Shown in pieces: positions 61,556-64,000 of a stretch of 64,000 bases of DNA. Each line of letters starts with the position of its first letter. Within the stretch, counting starts at the first letter, position 1. The position numbers and the translations under genes were made by a program. Source of the DNA: Herbaspirillum seropedicae (GTDB taxonomy: Bacteria; Pseudomonadota; Gammaproteobacteria; Burkholderiales; Burkholderiaceae_D); NCBI RefSeq assembly GCF_001040945.1, contig NZ_CP011930.1:2953704-3017703 (forward strand), in the 5' to 3' direction. The notes beneath the pieces were generated by a model, which saw only the letters and a list, made by a program, of their open reading frames with translations, was not told the origin of the DNA and ran no database searches.

Positions 61556-61582
61556 ATCCCGGCCCGCAAGGCCGGGATTTTC
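61556..61582 (+). terminator. Terminator after the small acidic gene
   Basis: Stem ATCCCGGCC / GGCCGGGAT with a 5-base loop, followed by TTT. It lies between the small acidic gene and the convergent cobQ. Confidence 0.75.
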
Positions 61583-61599
61583 TTTGGCGTCAGGTCGTG

Positions 61600-63069
61600 T
61601 CACGTCCGGCCAAACCGCGTGGGCAGGCGCTGCAAGGCCTCATACAAGGGCCGGCAGGATTCGGCCAGGCGCTCCAGGCTGACCTCGCGCAGCGCATCCA
61701 GGTCCACCGGCTCGGCGCCGGCCAATCCGGCCCAGTCCAGCAATGCGCCCAGGGCTTGCGGCGTGTCGAACATGCCGTGCAGGTAGCTGCCCAGGATCTG
61801 GCCATCGGCCGATTGCGCGCCCTCGCCACGGCCTTCGATCACGAAGGCCGGGCGCGCCAGCGCCGCACCGGATGACACTCCCATGTGGATTTCGTAGCCG
61901 CGCACCGGCGCGCTCCTGTCACCAACAGCGCAGTGCCCGCTGACCTGCAACAGCCGCTTGTCCCGGGTGAGCTCGGTGCGCATCGCCAGCAGTCCGAGTC
62001 CGGCACTGCTGCCCGGCGCGCCTTCCACGCCGTGCGGGTCATCCACGCTCTCCCCCAGCATCTGGAAGCCGCCACAGATGCCGATCACCTTGCCGCCATA
62101 GCGCAGGTGGCGCGCGATGGCGGCCTCCCAGCCGTGTTCCCGCAGCCAGCGCAGGTCGCCGCGGGTGTTCTTGCTGCCGGGCAGGATGATGAGATCGGCC
62201 GGTGGCACCGGCTGGCCCGGTCCGATGAAACGCAGATCCACCCCCGGATGGGCGCGCAGCGCGTCGAAATCGGTATGGTTGCTGATGCGCGGGAACACCG
62301 GCACGACGATGCGGAAATCGCCCTTGACCTCCTGCGTGGCCGCCACCGCATCTTCGGCGTCCAGATGCAGGCCATGCAGATACGGCAGTACCGCCAGCAC
62401 CGGCTTGCCGGTGCGTTGTTCCAGCCAGTCCAGTCCCGCTTGCAAGAGGCTGATATCCCCCCGGAAACGGTTGATGACAAAGCCGATCACCCTGGCCCGC
62501 TCGCTCTCGGAGAGGCAATCCAGCGTGCCGGTCAAATGCGCGAAGACACCGCCGCGATCGATGTCGGCCACGATGATGACCGGGCAATCGACCGCCTCGG
62601 CAAAGCCCATGTTGGCGATATCGCGCGCGCGCAGGTTGATCTCGGCCGGACTGCCCGCCCCCTCGACGATCACGCAAGCGTACTGCGCCCGCAGACGCGC
62701 ATAGGATTGCAGCACGGCCTGCATGGCTTCGGTCTTGTAGCGGTGGTAGTCGCGGGCGTTCATGTCGGCGCGCACCTTGCCGTGCACGATGACCTGCGCG
62801 CCGGTGTCGCTGGAGGGCTTGAGCAGCACCGGGTTCATGTCGGTATGCGGGGCGATGCCGGCGGCCTGCGCCTGCAGGGCCTGGGCGCGACCGATCTCGC
62901 CGCCGTCACTGGTAACGGCGCTGTTCAAGGCCATGTTCTGCGGCTTGAAGGGCGCCACGCTCACGCCGTCCTTCTTGAGCAGGCGGCACAGGGCGGCAGC
63001 CAGCGTGCTCTTGCCGGCATCGGAAGTGGTGCCCTGGATCATCAGGGTATGGAAGGGAAACTCAGCCAC
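61600..63069 (-). CDS. cobQ: Cobyric acid synthase CobQ
   Basis: A 489-residue glutamine-dependent amidase that adds four amide groups during cobalamin synthesis. The P-loop-like [15 protein letters not shown] is at the N-terminus; the glutamine-amidotransferase domain has the nucleophile Cys in [11 protein letters not shown]. Conserved [17 protein letters not shown] and [12 protein letters not shown] follow the family order. Its start overlaps the cobD-like gene by 8 bp, so the two are coupled. No cobalamin riboswitch is visible in this operon fragment. Confidence 0.95.
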   Translation of the reverse strand: MAEFPFHTLMIQGTTSDAGKSTLAAALCRLLKKDGVSVAPFKPQNMALNSAVTSDGGEIGRAQALQAQAAGIAPHTDMNPVLLKPSSDTGAQVIVHGKVRADMNARDYHRYKTEAMQAVLQSYARLRAQYACVIVEGAGSPAEINLRARDIANMGFAEAVDCPVIIVADIDRGGVFAHLTGTLDCLSESERARVIGFVINRFRGDISLLQAGLDWLEQRTGKPVLAVLPYLHGLHLDAEDAVAATQEVKGDFRIVVPVFPRISNHTDFDALRAHPGVDLRFIGPGQPVPPADLIILPGSKNTRGDLRWLREHGWEAAIARHLRYGGKVIGICGGFQMLGESVDDPHGVEGAPGSSAGLGLLAMRTELTRDKRLLQVSGHCAVGDRSAPVRGYEIHMGVSSGAALARPAFVIEGRGEGAQSADGQILGSYLHGMFDTPQALGALLDWAGLAGAEPVDLDALREVSLERLAESCRPLYEALQRLPTRFGRT

Positions 63070-64000
63070 GTTGGCTCCAGGTAGTCAAGGCCTCATGCAG
63101 ACGCTGCCAGCCGGCGTCATCGGGCGGCAAGCCGATGCGGATGCCGCCTGCGCCTCGGGTGAACAGGCGTACCCAGACCCCTGCTTCGGCCATGCACGCA
63201 TGGAAAGCCTGCGCCTGTGGCTCAGGCCACCACTGGAACAAGGCCGTGCCCTGCGCTGCGATGCCATGCCGGGCCAGCAACTGCTGCAGACGCTGACCTT
63301 GCGCCTGCAGGCGCTGGCGCGTCTGCGCTTGCCAGTCACGGTCGCGCAAGGCGGCGCAACCGATCTGCTGGGCCGGGCCACTGATGGTCCACGGTCCCAG
63401 CCAGTCCGCCAGTTCGGCCAGCAGCGCCGGCGCAGCGGCGACAAAGCCCAGGCGCAAGCCCGCCAGGCCGAAGAACTTGCCCACCGAGCGCAACACGATC
63501 AGGCCAGTCTGAGGGGTGTGAGCCGCCACGCTGTAGTGCGTGAGCGTGTCGCCAAAGGCTTCATCGACCACCAGCCAACCGCCGCGCTCAGCCAGTTGCG
63601 CGGCCCAGCGCAGCAGACGTTCCGGTTCCACCAGCGCACCGGTGGGATTGTTGGGATTGCACAGCACCAGCACCTGGCAGGATGGGCTCTGCACGGCCTG
63701 GTCCAGCGCCTCATAGGGGACTTCGCTGACCTCATGGCCGCAGCGTCGCCAGCAGTGCGCATGCTCGGCATAGATGGGTGCGGCCACCACCACCTGCGCC
63801 GGGCGTCCATCGCGGCGCAGGCGCAGTTGCGGCAGCGCCTGGATGGCTGCCTGGGTGCCGGCCACGGCCAGCATGCGCGGCGCGCCATAGTAGTCGCAGG
63901 CAGCCTGCTCCAGCGCCGCCGATGGTTCGGGCAGGCGGTGCCAGGCATCGGCCAGTGGTGCGGGCGCAGGATAGGGCTGTGGATTGATGCCGGTGGAGAC
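63062..64000 (-). CDS. cobD: Threonine-phosphate decarboxylase CobD/CobC, 5'-truncated
   Basis: The frame continues off the right edge; 312 residues are visible, starting within [10 protein letters not shown], the family's N-terminal motif. It is a PLP-dependent aspartate-aminotransferase-fold enzyme that makes (R)-1-amino-2-propanol phosphate for the cobalamin side chain. The PLP lysine is in [16 protein letters not shown], and [10 protein letters not shown] is intact. Leftward, overlapping cobQ by 8 bp. It is called cobC in some alphaproteobacteria. Confidence 0.92.
   Translation of the reverse strand, partial: VSTGINPQPYPAPAPLADAWHRLPEPSAALEQAACDYYGAPRMLAVAGTQAAIQALPQLRLRRDGRPAQVVVAAPIYAEHAHCWRRCGHEVSEVPYEALDQAVQSPSCQVLVLCNPNNPTGALVEPERLLRWAAQLAERGGWLVVDEAFGDTLTHYSVAAHTPQTGLIVLRSVGKFFGLAGLRLGFVAAAPALLAELADWLGPWTISGPAQQIGCAALRDRDWQAQTRQRLQAQGQRLQQLLARHGIAAQGTALFQWWPEPQAQAFHACMAEAGVWVRLFTRGAGGIRIGLPPDDAGWQRLHEALTTWSQRG

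Noticed and set aside
1..64000. Whole-window search by eye for CRISPR arrays, tRNA/rRNA genes, insertion sequences and prophage genes
   Set aside because: No direct-repeat array, tRNA-like cloverleaf, transposase or integrase reading frame was found.

Overview
The window is GC-rich, densely coded bacterial chromosome with mostly housekeeping gene order and no phage, insertion sequence, CRISPR array, rRNA or tRNA. Gene content and order (hpnC/hpnD/hpnE squalene genes, a RegB/RegA-type redox pair, mltG-tmk-holB opposite ygfZ, a DUF3141 protein, and a urt-type ABC operon with amiE and fmdA) point to a betaproteobacterium of the order Burkholderiales. Oxalobacteraceae, and Herbaspirillum in particular, is my best guess. 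That placement rests on recognised families, not on a database search.

Layout. 1-1.7 kb: the 3' end of a secreted RTX protein and an SDR oxidoreductase. 1.9-7.8 kb: squalene synthesis (hpnC, then hpnD-hpnE) split by an opposed HDOD gene, followed by an L-lactate dehydrogenase. 7.9-11.3 kb: tatD with a periplasmic ankyrin protein, and regB-regA. 11.4-13.7 kb: a TonB-dependent siderophore receptor behind a Fur box. 13.7-18.8 kb: mltG-tmk-holB facing ygfZ-DUF4936-NRDE. 18.95-19.03 kb: a probable small RNA carrying two anti-Shine-Dalgarno CCTCC motifs, one displayed in a hairpin loop.

19.1-31.6 kb is one coherent locus. A leftward run encodes a TonB-dependent transporter, ExbB, ExbD, TonB, a Tat-exported phospholipase C and a glycerophosphodiester phosphodiesterase. 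A rightward run encodes a LacI-type regulator and a UgpB/UgpA/UgpE-like ABC importer that lacks its ATPase. Two copies of the palindrome TAGAACGTTCTA lie between the two runs. The simplest reading is a LacI-controlled system that breaks down phospholipid head groups and imports the products.

31.7-43.7 kb holds ordinary accessory genes: a DJ-1/PfpI protein with a divergent LysR regulator, dctA, a chemoreceptor, small metabolic genes, phnX with its LysR regulator, a DUF3141 protein with a PHA-synthase-like Cys-Asp-His site, and a second HDOD protein.

43.7-56.5 kb is the most interesting part. A leftward urtABCDE-amiE-fmdA(-fmdB) operon takes up and hydrolyses urea or short amides. Divergent from it is a 1145-residue protein that fuses a complete NCS1-type permease, an eight-cysteine cluster, a histidine kinase and a receiver domain. 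A LuxR-type response regulator overlaps its 3' end. The shared intergenic region carries two copies of a 16-bp near-palindrome (TACGT-N6-ACGTA), a sigma-54-like promoter and a 10-bp tandem repeat. I propose a transporter-sensor that controls amide/urea uptake.

56.5-61.3 kb is an iron-regulated cluster (AraC regulator, Fur box, TonB-dependent receptor, a 94-residue MFS-like fragment, FAD monooxygenase). The window ends inside cobalamin synthesis genes (cobQ and a truncated cobD/cobC).
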